From Ampelocalamus luodianensis (lineage: Eukaryota; Streptophyta; Magnoliopsida; Poales; Poaceae): 64,000 nucleotides of DNA. The position numbers and the translations under genes are program-made. The DNA lies in contig CM070634.1 in assembly GCA_036346255.1 (NCBI GenBank), positions 86,059,020 through 86,123,019 on the forward strand. Direction: 5' to 3'. The notes under the pieces were generated by a model. That model saw only the letters and a list, made by a program, of their open reading frames with translations. It did not search any database and was not told where the DNA came from. This document shows, piece by piece, positions 1-12,700 of the stretch (positions within the stretch are counted from its first letter, which is position 1; the number at the start of each line of letters is the position of its first letter).

Positions 1-439
1 AGGGTAAGAAGTGATATGAAATTAGCTAAATGCCTATACTCTATTAGGTGGTTATACCTTGGGTTTTGACCGTTTGAGCTGGAAGTTAATGCCGAATTTT
101 GGGCCTTCTTAAACGATTGCTCGCTCTTCCATACGGGTTGGTCGTTTGGAAAGTTGATTCGGTGACTTGTGGTCTCATGGTCTTTGTGGCTATTCTTTGG
201 TCATTTTAACTAAGTTTGGATTTACGTGCTCTTGGGTCTTGAATCAGATCTAACTTGTCTTAGTAAATCGGGATGGTGGTGGGACACGTGCGGCGGAATC
301 ACCGGGTAGTCCCGATGAGGAGCTTCCTCCTCCGACCATGGCGGAAGTCTCATGCAAATCGAACGCAATCGCTCGGAGGACCGCAGGTGTTGGAGGTTAT
401 CGCCAGAACACCTCCACTCCTCCGTGCCTCTCGGATGCG

Positions 440-1280
440 GAGGTGGGCACCGGGACGCTGGGGGCTTGCGGAGTTCCTCCGCACGCAGCCTCCTACCTTC
501 TCCCGGTCCGAGGATCCTTGACGCAGACGATCGGCCGCTGCGCTCGTTGAGCGGAAGCTCAACGCTGCTCGCGCCGTGAGCAGAGCGCACTTTTCGCATC
601 CCATCGCTTGGAGGGTGCGGCACTCTCATGGTGGGAGAATTTCCTCGCCATGCAGCCCGCGGACACGTGGTCTCGTGGGAGGAGTTCGATCGCTTTCCGT
701 CGGGCCCATGTCCCCGCCACCCGATGAAGCGAAGAAGAAGGAGTTCCTTGCGCCAAACAGGTGCAAATCACACCGAGTACCTCCATGAGTTCAACCATTT
801 GGCGAGGTACGCTCTGCCGAGGTGGCCACCGATGAGGCCAAGCGGGAGAAGTTCATGGAGGGTTTGTCCGAGGAGCTTGGTGACAAGCTCTCTATTGTGG
901 ACTTCACGACTTCCGACCTTGGTGGACAAGGCCATCATCGCCGAGCACAAGGCGAGCATCAAGCGAGTCCGCAAGCGCAAGTGGGAGGCCCGTGCCGCAC
1001 AAAGCCGGCCTCGCTTAGCCCCGAGTTGGGCTCGCACGGTGGCCCGCCTTGGCTTCACCACCGCCGAGGCCTTCGGCACCAGCTCCCCGTCCTCCGCAGG
1101 CCGTGACTCAGTCACGTGCGCCTGCGACCCAGCAGCAGGGTGTTCCCCGCAACCCCGCGGCCGACGTCACCTGTTTCTACTGCCACAACAAGGGCCACTA
1201 CGCGAGTAGTTGTCCTAAGAAGATCGAGCGGCCCTCGCCCCAGTGGAGGACGCGGGCAAGGGAGTGGTCACCCACCTGAC
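440..1280 (+). pseudogene. gag: gag remnant with CCHC zinc knuckle (chromovirus)
   Basis: Capsid/nucleocapsid region of the chromovirus. Pieces of the retrotransposon gag domain can be read in shifting frames: PPTFSRSEDP near 490-520, then EYLHEFNHLARYA near 776-815, then KREKFMEGLSEELGDKLS near 840-890. A zinc knuckle of the form C-X2-C-X4-H-X4-C lies at about 1172-1213 (CFYCHNKGHYASSC). The frame changes several times between these pieces through one- or two-base indels, so no continuous gag product can be made. The knuckle would bind retroelement RNA in an active copy. Confidence 0.75.
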
Positions 1281-1319
1281 CAGAAGACCCCGGGCTTGGG
1301 GAGCGGCCGAGTCAACCAC

Positions 1320-1500
1320 ATCTCGGCTGAGGAGGCACAGGAGGCGCCCGACGTGGTGTTGGGTACGCTCCTTGTTAATTTGCGTCCTGCTACAGTTTTA
1401 TTTGACTGGGCTTCGCATTCTTTATTTCGAGGTCTTTTCTTTGTTGATTGTGGACTTCACCGTGTTCCTTTGGGGATTCCACTGTGATTCGCTCTCGGGT
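1320..1500 (+). pseudogene. aspartic protease remnant (chromovirus)
   Basis: The sequence downstream of the zinc knuckle reads VNHISAEEAQEAPDVVLGTL and then a region ending VLFDWASHSLF. This matches the start of the chromovirus retropepsin, where the usual catalytic motif is D-S/T-G-A followed by SHSF. Here the conserved triad is damaged: D (about 1404) is followed by W and then A, so the Thr/Ser-Gly pair is lost through a small indel. The protease is therefore inactive as written. Confidence 0.65.
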
Positions 1501-1799
1501 TCGAAATGAGAGTCACCAAGTATGCCGGGATGTTCCTATCCACATCGAAGGAGTGGGATTCTTGGCGAATCTTATCCTACTCGACTAAACACGCTGGATG
1601 TGATTCTTGGCATGGATGGTTGTCCCAACACTTGGGGCAAATCGATTGTGCCGGAAGATTGTCTACCTCACGATCCTTCAGTGAACAAGTTGGGTTTTCA
1701 CCGCAGCTATGGAGCCCCATCTTTATGCCCTTGAAGCAAAGCCGCATTGGAGATCCGTGATGTTCCCACGAGATGTGAGTTCGTGGATATCTTTCCGAA

Positions 1800-3100
1800 G
1801 ACTTGCCTCGGCATGCCACCTGCTCGAGATCCGGAGTTCGTGATAGAGTTGTCGCCTGCATCGCCCTATTTCTAAGAGGCCGACGCATGCCTCCTAATGA
1901 GTTGGAGGAGCTCAAGAAGCAATCGGGTGAGCTGCAAGAGAAGGGTTTTATCCGTCCTAGCTCATCTCCTTGGGGTTGTCCAGCTATCTTTGTGAAGAAG
2001 AAGGACAAGACCTTGCGCATGTGCGTTGATTACCGTCCGCTAATGAGGTGACGGTAAGAACAAGTATCCTTTACCCGGATTGATGATCTCTTCGATCGCT
2101 TGACCGAGCACGAGTCTTCTCAAGATTGACTTGAGATTGGGCTATCATCAAGTCGATCGGGCGAGGATATTCCTAAGACAGCCTTTGCTACTCATTATGG
2201 CCTTTACGAGTACAATCGTCATGTCTTTTGGGTTGACTAATGCTCTGCTTTATTCATGAACCTAATGAACTCAATATTCATGGAGTATTTGGATAGGTTT
2301 GTGGTGGTGTTCATCGATGATATCCTTATCTACTCCAAGAGTGAAGAAGAGCATGCCGATCATCTTCACTTCGTGTTGGGCAAGCTCGCGAACACCGCTT
2401 ATATGCCAAATTCAGCAAGTGCGAGTTACGGTTGAAGGAAGTGGCATTTTAGGCCATGTCCTTTCAAAGCAGAGGTGTGGTGTGGATCCTAGCAAGGTCG
2501 GTGATGTGCTATCTTGGGGTCACCTGTCGACTCACGGATGTGCGGAGTTTTCTTGGTTTGGCTCGCTACTATCGCCGCTTCATCGAGAATTTCTCCAAGA
2601 TTGCAAAGCCCATGACTGAACTGCTCAAGAAGGACAAGAAGTTTGAGTGGTCCGCTGCTTGTGATGTGAGTTTTCAGGAACTCAAGAATCGGTTGACCTC
2701 AGCCCCAGTGCTTGTTCTCCCTGATATTCACAAGAGTTTTGATATCTATTGTGATGCTTCTCGTCAGGGTCTTGGTTGTGTTCTTATGCAGGAGGGCAAG
2801 GTTGTGGCCTATGCATCGCGCAGATTGAGGCCTCATGAACTCAACTATCCTACTCATGACTTGGAATTGGTCTGTGGTCCATGCACTCAAGATTTGGCGG
2901 CATTATCGATTGGTAACCGTTGTGAGGTGTATTCGACCACAAGAGTTTGAAGTACTTGTTCACCCAAACAGATCCGAACCTCGTGCAAAGGAGATGGTTG
3001 GAATTGATCAAGGATTATGACATGGGTATTCGAGCACCATCCGGCAAGGCCAATGTCGCTGCGGATGCACTCAATCGAAAGGTGTATCGCAACATGTTGA
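1800..3100 (+). pseudogene. pol: reverse transcriptase and RNase H remnant (chromovirus)
   Basis: The RT fingers are readable at about 1890-2050 (GFIRPSSSPWGCPAIFVKKK, then LRMCVDYRPL). The catalytic YxDD-type box is present as F-I-D-D at 2310-2321. RNase H follows with FDIYCDASRQGLGCVLMQ near 2738-2790 and YASRRLRPHELNYPTHDLEL near 2810-2870. The end of RNase H reads QRRWLELIKDYDMGI near 2985-3030. Frameshifts occur at about 2045, 2160-2260, 2400-2480 and 2880-2950. RT-RNase H copies element RNA into DNA in active relatives; this copy cannot. Confidence 0.8.
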
Positions 3101-3369
3101 TGCTCCAAGAGCGTACTTTGCTCGCTTTAAATTTCAGCGCCTTAATTTGGGTTTGATCGAGCACGGTTCTCTTGCTCCATTGGTTGTACAACCAACCTTG
3201 GTGGACCAAATCAAGGTGGCACAGACAGATGCGGTGTGAGCGATCAGCGTAACATCAAGGATGGGATAGCCAAGTGCTTTTCGTGAGGATGAGCATGGCG
3301 TTGTGTGGTTTGGGCGGCGCCTTGTGGTTCCTAAGGTCATGGAATTGCGGAATTGATTCTCCGAAGCCC

Positions 3370-4300
3370 ATGATTCTCCTTTGTCCATCCATCCGGGGCT
3401 ACCAAGATGTATCAGGACCTTCGCCGAGATTCAGTGGACCCAATGAAGCGAGATTGCCAAGTTCGTTCGAAGTGCGACATGTCTTTGTCGTGTGAAGGCG
3501 AACATCGACTTCCAAAGAGTCTTCTTCAGCCTTTGCGGTGCAGTGGAAGTGGGATTCCGTTGGCATGGACTTCATCACCGGATTGCCCCGCCGTCCAAAG
3601 GAATGATGCTATTTGGGTCGTGATCGACGGGTTGACTAAAGTGGCACATTTCCTTCCGTCAAGACTCGGCCGTGTGGGGCCTTTGGCGAACTTTATGTCT
3701 CGAGGATTGTGAGTCTTCACGGTGTACCAAGACGATTATTTCGATCGTGGTGCGCTTTTCACCTCGCGGTTTTGGCATAGTCCGCAGAGGCTATGGGGAC
3801 CCGCCTTCATTTGTCTGACCTTTCATCCTCGGGATCGATGGTCGACGGAGCGAGTCAACCAAGTGTTGGAAGATATGCTCGTGCTTGTGTTCTTTCCTAT
3901 GGGAAGAAGTGGGAGAAATGCCTACCATTTCTTGAGTTCTCCTACAACAACGACTTTGAGCGATCTTGGCATGGCACCATTTGAGGCTTTGTATGGGAGA
4001 AGGTGCGAACCCCGTTGAACCGTCGAGATCGGTGGCGGCGATTTCGGTCGATTCGATCAATGAGGCCGAAAGTCGTTCGATTGATCCGCGAGCATCTGCG
4101 CACGGCCCACCGGACAAAAGAGCTATGCGGATCGTCGTCGCCGTGAGTTGAGCTTTGAGCCCAATGACTTTGTGTATCTCAAAGTCTCACCCTTGAAGGG
4201 CCATCGCGTTTTGGCATCAAGGGCAAGTTGGCTCCTCGATATGTTGGGCCTTACCGTATCATCGAGAGAGTTGGAGCGATTGCATACTGATTGGAGCTAC
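3370..4300 (+). pseudogene. integrase remnant (chromovirus)
   Basis: The zinc-binding part is seen near 3390-3500 (KMYQDLRRD, then the cysteine-containing KCDMSLSC). The catalytic core starts with the GMDFITGLP-type segment at about 3560-3590 and continues with NDAIWVVIDGLTKVAHFLPS at 3601-3660. Later pieces include GALFTSRFW near 3750-3778 and FEALYGRRC near 3982-4010. Several indels break the frame. The segment at 4140-4280 corresponds to the C-terminal part that precedes the chromodomain. Confidence 0.75.
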
Positions 4301-4379
4301 CAATGCACTTGAGGTGTGCATGATGTGTTCCATGTTTCACACGAAGAAGTGCCTCCGTGTCCCGACCGAGGAAGCTCCG

Positions 4380-4572
4380 TTGGAGGTTCTCGATATGCGG
4401 AGAATTTGACCTACCGCGAGCATCATGTTCGCATTCTTGAGAATCGAGCGGAGAACAAGGAACCGTGTCATCAAGTTCCTTAAGGTTCGATGGTCAAACC
4501 ACTCAAGATGAGGCAACTTGGGAGCGAGAAGATCGCCTTCGTCTTGATTTTCCTTCTTTCTTCTCCGAGTAA
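4380..4572 (+). pseudogene. chromodomain at end of integrase (chromovirus)
   Basis: Reading across one frameshift, the region reads as a chromodomain-like tail: a segment resembling VIKFLKVRWSNHS, then DEATWEREDRLRLDF, ending FFSE and a TAA stop at 4570-4572. The conserved W and the E-A-T-W-E-R-E-D pattern are diagnostic of chromovirus integrases, where this domain steers integration towards heterochromatin. Its presence is the main reason for placing the element in the Tekay/Del-type chromoviruses. Confidence 0.7.
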
Positions 4573-4598
4573 ACGGAATCTCGGATCGAGATTCTTGT

Positions 4599-4607
4599 AA
4601 GGGAGAG
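4599..4607 (+). promoter_or_regulatory. polypurine tract before 3' LTR
   Basis: AAGGGAGAG lies one base before the LTR start TG at 4609. This is the expected position of the primer for plus-strand DNA synthesis in an LTR retrotransposon, and it fixes the LTR start. Confidence 0.75.
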
Positions 4608-4608
4608 T

Positions 4609-7600
4609 TGTAACATCCCAATTTTAGGCTTGTGTTTCAAATGTAAGAAAATGAGGGAAATTAAAACTTTTTCTTACATCCTGTATTTCCTATTGTACCA
4701 AGCAAGTATTGTACAAGAAGCTATGGAAATACGAAGTCACAAGTCTTTTGATCCAAATCTTGAGCTTTCAAAACAATCTTGTCGAATCTCTTGATCATCT
4801 CCTGGAAATGTTTTCCTAAGTTCTTGGGATGGTATGTGACCTCTCTGAAAAATTTCACAATTTTTAGAAATTGTTTGAATATTTTTGGAGATCACTCAAA
4901 CCAATTTAAATCTGGTCAAACCTTGGACCAGCACCTAGCTAGATTTTGGAGGAAAATCCTCAAAGACTCAAGCCTCTGAAAATTTTATGCTAGGTCCTCG
5001 TTTGAGCTAGCAAGCTCCTGTGAAAATTTCATAATTTTGGAGTTCTATTGCTACCTCAAACAATCCCCCAAATGTCGACCTTTCTCTAATACGAGAAAAT
5101 TTAAATGGTTGAGTCAAACCCGCTCGGACCAGCCCAACTCAACCGACTTGGTTGGACCATGTCGCCAGCCGCACCCGAGCTCAATCTCGTGCGGCGCTCG
5201 TTCTAGCCGTTGGATTTCAATCCACCGCTCACGACCTCCCATCGATCCGGAGCTCTTGGCGCCTCGGCGCCTCGGGGTGGTCAAGCCACCGGATCTCCAT
5301 CCAAATGGTCACGACCTCCCAGACCTCCTCGCCGCGCAAGACCTCCCCACCTCGGCGATTCTTGGACATCCAGGACCTCTCCGAGCACCTGCAGGATGTC
5401 CAGGACCTCCCCTCACCACTGTTCTCCTCCTCACGACCTCCTCGAGCCACGGTCATCGTGGTTTTCCTCCACCCGTGCGTGTGTCGTGGTCGAGCGATTG
5501 GGAGCGGTGGCACATCACTTTTGGTCCTTCCCAACGTCTCTTTCGCGGGCATTAATTGTGTCGAGCCTAGCCTAAGAGGAGTCATCACCTACCTACTGCT
5601 CTTGTCAAATCTAGCAAGTCATGGCAGGCCATGGACTTTGCTCACAGATGGGTTTGCCCTAGCCCTTGTCCAAGCTCCCGGCTATGTATGGCCGGTGGTT
5701 CCTTCCTCCTTCTCTTTCCCCTCACTTGGTGCCGTTTAGACTCTCTCGATTGTGAGTGTGAGCCTCAAACACTGAGCACCCGAGAGCCCCTTCCTTACCA
5801 CCATTGTCGAGCTTGGGCTCCTTGAAGTCGTCTGAGCTCCGGTGGTCCCAACAACTTCCTGGCCTTGTTCATTTGTCATCTTGATCTCCTCAACTCGAGC
5901 CTGCTCTAACTTGGCTTGGTTCTCATTGCAGTGGTGCACGAGTTGGGGAGTAGCCTTGCGGGGTCGAGGCCATCTTCTTCTTCCTCTCCGGCAAGCTCTT
6001 CACCGCGGGACTTCATCGACCTCCTCCAAGTCCCTCCGTCTTCCTCTGGACCTTCCCTACACTCGGGTGAGTTCATGTTAGTCCCTTAGAGCTTAAGGTC
6101 TAGCTAGCTTAGCTCGTGGCGCTCAGTTTCACCGTTTTCGGTTTTTGCCGAAACACTTGTCCTCCGTCATTCTCGGCTCGCGGCGTTTAAAACGTCGCCG
6201 CCGTCGAGTGCCTCCGCTAGGTCCGCGACACTATTGCGAGTATATCGGTGCCCTTGGTCGGCGCCGGCGAGTCCCCATCGCCGCAAAAACCGTTGAGCCC
6301 TCGGATTTTGCCGGTTCAAAACTCCTGTTTCGTCATCCGGTTAGAACATCTTAAATGCCCATTTATTACCAATCATCGATGGCGTGAGTTGTCTTAGCCG
6401 CCACCCTTTGTCGCCGTCCGGAGGTCCCGCGCTTTACACAAGACCTTGGACCTCCTCGAGTTCTTCGTAGCCGTCTAAGACCTCCCCACGTTTAGATCTG
6501 GACCTTTAGATCTTCCCTGTGAAAACCCGTGAGTGTAAGACCTCCCCCTCGTTTAATCTCGGCCGTTAAGACCACCCTCGGTTAGATCTGTACCGTAGAT
6601 GGGTTTCCGCGGAAATTTCTAAGTCCCAGGACCTCCCTAGTTCTACCTCGGCCTTTAAAGACCTCCTGGGATTAGCTCTTAGCCGTTAGATCTGGCTCTG
6701 TGTAGAATCTTACGCGCTAGGACCTCCCCTGGTTGGGTCCTAGCCGTTTAAGACCTCTTGGAACTACATCTGAGCCACTAGGACCACTCCTGCGCAAAAA
6801 GACCTCCTCGGGGTCATTTTTGTAAAAACCACCTTCGGGACCTCCCCGAGGTCCTCGTTGGGAAAGACCTCCTCGTGGTCCTCTTTGCAAAAAGAGCACC
6901 CCCGGTCCTTGTTAGAAAACCCTCATGACCTCCCCAACCTTGATCTTAGCCGTTCGCGACCTCCCCGGGTTAGATCTGAGCGTTAGATCTCTTTTTGTAA
7001 AACCTTTAGCGCTCGGACCTCCTCGCGTTGTTACGGACCGTTCAAGACCTCCCTAGGTCTAATCAACCGTCCGGATCTCCTCCGTTAAAACGCTATCGCT
7101 TAGGACCTCCCGAGAAGATCTTGGTCATCCAAGATCTCCTCGTGTCAATCCCAAACGATCAAGACCTCCCTCGGAGATCTTGACCGCCTAGGACCTCCTC
7201 CTTTGGATCGATGGCGTTAGGACCTCCTCCTCTGGTCTAAACTGTTAGATTTAGATCTAACGGGTTAGACCTCCTTCTGTGGATTTAGCGGTAGGAGTAG
7301 GACCTCTCTCAGGAGATCTAGACCGTTGGGACCTCCTCGTGAGAATCGGCCGTCCCGACCTCTTTCCTTGGATTTAAAGCCTTAGGATCTCCCTAGTGCT
7401 CGGGACGCGGATCTCGATATGACGGTCCACGACCTCTGTTAGCGCGTGAGACCTCCTTGCGTGCGCGCGCAGTGCACGCTACCGGTCGTGATCGTTGGAT
7501 CGATCTCAACGATCCGCACCTCCCGATCGGGAGGAGGTCTTGTGCGTGGCTGTGCTTCGAGGCTCGTAGCCGTCGGACCTTGATCTAACGCCCCGACCTC

Positions 7601-9722
7601 TCCTTTGTCTTCGATTCGTTTGGACCTCCGAGAGCTCAAAGTTTCCTAAGTCTTTTCTTTGTTTCAAATTTCAAAAGTGCAAAACTTTGTCGTTTTAACT
7701 CCTTTTGAATGATTCGATTCTTCGTAGCTTTGTTATGGTATGAACTTTAATCTGAGAATGAAATTAGGCCCCGTGTTGTAGCGAGAAATGATTTTAATAG
7801 CATGATCTTGTTTAATGAAAAATGAGGTCTAGAAATTCATGAAAAATTTGTAAACCACATAACTTCCTCTCTGTAGTTGCAAAGTGAGCAAACTCAACCT
7901 GGTAAATTTGGCCTATAGACATGCTTTAAATTGATCTAGGCTTTGTCTTTATTCATGTTCTGAGAAATGATATATGCTAGTTGTAGAACTTAGAAAAATC
8001 ATAACTAAATCATCTTAACTCCAAATGACCTAAAATTTTATATGGGTTACCACTATACCAGTAGGTAGCTACCATAAAATTTCAGCTTCAAAATCTTTCT
8101 AGAAAATATTTTTGCTACAGTGCTAATTATGGCCGAAAATGAGTTTTTAAGTAATATCTTTTGCCACAAATCCAAATTGGGTTTTTCCAGTTTCTATGTC
8201 TTGGTATATTTGTATTCTACCTTGTGTATAAATTTCGTTGTATTTGGATAATTTTTGCTTGCTCTTTTGTTTAAGTGTTGCTAGTCTTATTGGTTGTTCT
8301 TGGTTCTTTTGCCTCTCGCTTAGGATTCGACATTTGCGGTAACCCGAGAGCGACCCTCCGCAACAAATTGAGCAACACAAGCGGTGCAAGCAGTTTGATC
8401 ATGTTAATCCCAGTATTTTAAGTATTTATGTTGATTACAAATTCTATGTATGCATTGCTACTTTGTTTTAATAGTTGGCCTAGTAGATGCATTTCCTTAG
8501 CAAATGATTATCCTCTACTACCATGAGCCTAGGTTACTTGCTGTGATTTAGAGTTCGTGGATGGGCTCTTGTCACTTAGTAGTTGCGAATTAATTGCTTA
8601 GCCATGCTTAGCCGGTAGAAATGGGCGGTTATCGACTTGTCGATAACCTTGATCACATCAAACTTATTATGATTATGATTTCCACCTTGTGCCATGTCTA
8701 CTTATGAAAACTAAAACTGAAAACAAAATGATTTAGACTTGGGCACAATGGTATGATGGTGTGATTTTGGGTGTGACTGGAATGGTGCCCGGGTCAACAA
8801 GGACCGAACATCTTGTTACACTAAACCAAGCATTTTAGCGTGCTAACCACATTAGAGGGTATGGGACCTCTCTTGACTTAGTACTTTGGCGTGTATTGGC
8901 TCTGAGTCGCGGGAGTCGCAGGAGGGATGGTGTTGGGAGCATTGTAGTGTCCGAAAGACTTCACCCGTGATGGGATTTGTTGTCTTCGGCTTGCAATGTA
9001 AGCATATGGGTTTCTATCCATATGAGGCTCGTAGTTAATACACAAGATTGGAAATGTCTCGTAGGACTTAGCCGTGCGACATACCTTCTAAGTGTGCGTG
9101 TGGCTTAAAGGCGATGCAAGTGTGGGTACATTGGTACACCTGCGGGGTTAAAACTATTCGAATAGCCTCGTCTAGGTTATGGACACGCTTGGCAAGGTCT
9201 TTCAAGAGTTAGACTACAACCTTTTAATTAAAACTTGATGGGTGGTGCAGATCGGGATTAGTGCTATGTTGTGGTGACTATTGGGTTAGTCACTTCCAGT
9301 GGTTACTTATTGGTATCTTTACTTCATCGTTACTTTGATAACAAAATAAATTTGCAAACTTGCTTTTAAAATGTATTACATTATTGCAAATAAAGTTGGC
9401 TTCATGCAAAATGAGACATATGACCTCCACCTAAATAAGCTTGCATGTAGTTTATGAATAGGTGCGCTATTCCACACGTCGATCTTGCGGGTACAAAGAC
9501 AATCTTTGTACTCGGTTGCTATGCTCAATTGTTTTGTTGCAGAGGAGGAAGGTGAGCTGAAGGGCCTCACTTTTGCGAGCTGTGTTGTGGTAGCTTATGG
9601 GCGACTAGCTTGGCGGCCGATCGGTTGCTTGTGGGTTATGTTGGCTAACCTGTCGACTTTTGTTCTAGCCATCTTATGGCGCTTTGCTCATTGTCATTCT
9701 TGTATATTGTTCTATTTGGCCG
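4609..9722 (+). repeat. 3' LTR of chromovirus, first part (interrupted)
   Basis: The LTR starts TGTAACATCCC right after the polypurine tract. It runs to 9722, where an inverted solo LTR interrupts it, and resumes at 13846-14054. Joined, it would be about 5.3 kb, long even for the Tekay clade. Order of content: an AT-rich 5' part (4609-5100), a GC-rich part rich in GACCTCC repeats (5100-7640), an AT-rich part (7640-8400) and a segment to the end that pairs with 9843-11500 on the opposite strand. No functional host gene was seen in it. Confidence 0.8.
5240..7630 (+). repeat. degenerate GACCTCC-type repeat array inside the LTR
   Basis: The heptamer GACCTCC (or one-base variants) recurs roughly every 30-60 bases across about 2.4 kb. 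It often alternates with segments like GTTAGATCT and GCCGTT. Good examples lie near 6478, 6540, 6720, 7016, 7104, 7194, 7218 and 7330. The array makes this LTR about 1.2 kb longer than the related solo LTR at 9723-13840, whose corresponding GC-rich part lacks it. I see no coding function in the array. Confidence 0.7.
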
Positions 9723-12700
9723 TGAGGACCCGATTTATTAGGTTTGTAATGCTTAACCAACCACCGGTCCTAGCATCACAAATCAAATAATCGATCTCGA
9801 GATATGTATACTTCCTGAGAAAGCAGATACACACCTCGGTACAAAATTAGACATCAACTCCATTCAAAACATAGAGTCCAAACATTACACTACAAACGGA
9901 AGATAAACAAATAGAAACAATATTACAGACATAGGCGGCAGGCCACAAGATACACAAATAACAACAAAAAACAAATGGAAGCAAAAGTGCCATAAGATGG
10001 CTATAAACAAAGCCAATCGGTGTGCCTTCAACCCACAAGGCATCGGACGGACCGCCAAGTCTAGTCGTCACCCACGGCGGCAAAGACACTCACGTAGTGA
10101 GGCCCCGAGGCTCACCTTCTTCCTCTGCAACAAAACATTAAGCAAAGCACACGAGTACAAAGATTGTCTTTGTACCGCAAGATCGACGTGTGAACTAGCG
10201 GACTGTTCATATGCTACATGCGAGCTTGTTTAGTGGAGGCCATATGTTTCATTTGCATAAAGCCAACTTCCATTTGCAATAATATAATACAGCTTTAAAG
10301 GCAAGTTTGCAATTCATTTTAAGATTGAAATAACGATGGGATAATAATAACAAAAGCGAAAGATAAACAACCTAGAAGTGACTATCCCAATAGTCACCAC
10401 AACAATAGCACGAATCCCGATCCGTACCACCCATCAAGTTTTAATTTAAATGTTGTAGTCTAACTCTCGATAAGCTTACCCAAGCGTGTCCATCACCTAG
10501 GGCGAGGCTATTCGAATAGTTTTTAACCTGCGGGTGTACCATCTGCACCCACACCTCGGACCGCCTTTAAGCCAAGCACACTTAGAAGGTATGCGGCACA
10601 CTAAGTCCTACGAGACTGCTTTCCAATATTGTGTATCAACCCGAGCCGCTCGTATGGGTAGAAACACCATACGCTTACATGGTAAAGCCGAAAGACAACT
10701 ACCCACTCGGGATAAAGCTTTTGGACAACTACCATGCTCCCACCTCCGTCCCTCCTGCGACCTCCTGCGACCGGGACCAATACACGCCAAAGTACTAGGT
10801 CAAGAGAGGTCCCATACCCTCTAGTGTGGTTAGCACGCCAAATGCTGGATAACAAAAACTCACAAGATGTTCGGTCCTTAATTGACCGGGCACCTTTCCA
10901 ATCACACCCAATAGATCACACCAATCTTACCATTGTGCGCGTCTAAATCATTTTTGTTTTTGGTTTTAGTTTTGCAAGTAAGCATAGCAAAATGTCAAAC
11001 ATAAAGTTGTAGTAAATTTTGTGTGATCAAGGTTACCGACTAAAGTCGATAACCGCCAGCTTCTACCGATAGCTAAGCATGTCTAAGCAAGTTGACCGGA
11101 TCTACTAAGTGACAAGAGATCATCCAATGATCTCTAATCACAACAAATAACCTAGGCTCGGTAGTAGAGATCAATATTTTGTCTACAGGATATGCGACTA
11201 CTGATTTAACTAATCAATTTAACACAATTTAAGCAATGCATACATACAAATGAAACAAAATATTAATCTTTAAAATACTGGGATTAAACATGATCAAATC
11301 TGCTTGCACGTGCTGTTGCTCAAGTTGTTGCGGAGGATCGTCCTCGGGGTTGCCGCAAATATCGAAGCCTAACGATCGAACATAACGACAAATAAGAGCG
11401 AATAACACCGACAAAACTCAAACATTCAACAACATCAAACAAGCCAAAACTCACACAAGAGCTAAGCATGATATAACAAAATTTTAGAAACAGAGAACAA
11501 ATCATTTTAAGTTATTAGCAATTTTCTATGAATTTTCTAAGCTAAAAACACAACAAGTCACTAGTTAATTACTTAACAAATTTTCATGAAACAGAACTAG
11601 CGTATAAAATCTATCCTAATAGTTAGTATCTGAAAATGAAATTTTACAGAGTGGGTTCATTTAATTTGGACAATTCTTGAGAAAGATATGAATTTTCTAA
11701 TTTTGGAAAATGCATAAAGCATCAATTAATCATTTAACAGATTTTCGATACTGACGAGGTTGAAACTAATTTTAATAAATAGAACATTTAAAATAAAATT
11801 AACGAAGATGGTTTTATGCAATTTGGATAAAATTGAATTAGTTATGCATTTTACAAGTTTAATCGATTTAACGATTACAAATGAAAAAGCATTTCGTAAA
11901 TACTAAAGCTCTTAATACTTCTTCTACCGACGCACGGCTAGCCCGACCAGCGACAAAGCGGGCCACGCGAAAATGTTGACCAGAGCGGATCGCGCATAAG
12001 GTGGCGTCGAAGCGTATTCAAAGAATACGTCTTCGACTTAATGTAACGTAATCCTAACACATATGCCCGGCAAAAATCGCTTCATGAAAGAGAAAACATT
12101 AACAAAACTACACAATCCCTAAGCGACATTAGGGCCCACATAACGAGACTCGAGAATTAAAGCGATTAGATTTGAATCCTAAAATGACTTAACACGAGAG
12201 GGCCCACAAGTCGCTGACCTAACGAACGAGTTTAGCGATAACTAAGCCGGCGGCGGCTCGTCGGCGCGCGACGGGACGGTGGCGCGCGCGCGGTGATCTA
12301 GCAAACCGGTGAGTTTCAAGGCGAGTGAGTGGTACCTTAAGGTTCGCAAAGACCTCACGAACCCGATGACGGACGCAGAGCCCAATGGTCGCGGAGATGG
12401 GCTCACGACGGCCGGAGCGGAGAAGAAAGTACGGTGCTCGCGGAGAAGATGCTACGCACTTGAGAAGCTACGGGAAGGTGCGCCACGAATCGCCTCGACT
12501 CCGGGAGCAATAAGCACAAGATAACGTCGAAGAAGAAGGTCCGAGGCGGCGGAATTGCCACGGCGGCGAACACCGTGATTGGAGAAGAAAGGGTCGCGCG
12601 GCCTCAGCGATGCACCAAAGACAAAAATGAAGCCATCATTAACTTGATTGCATCAATGCGATTGAAGGACCAAGTGTCGGTGAAACTCACCGAGCACTAG

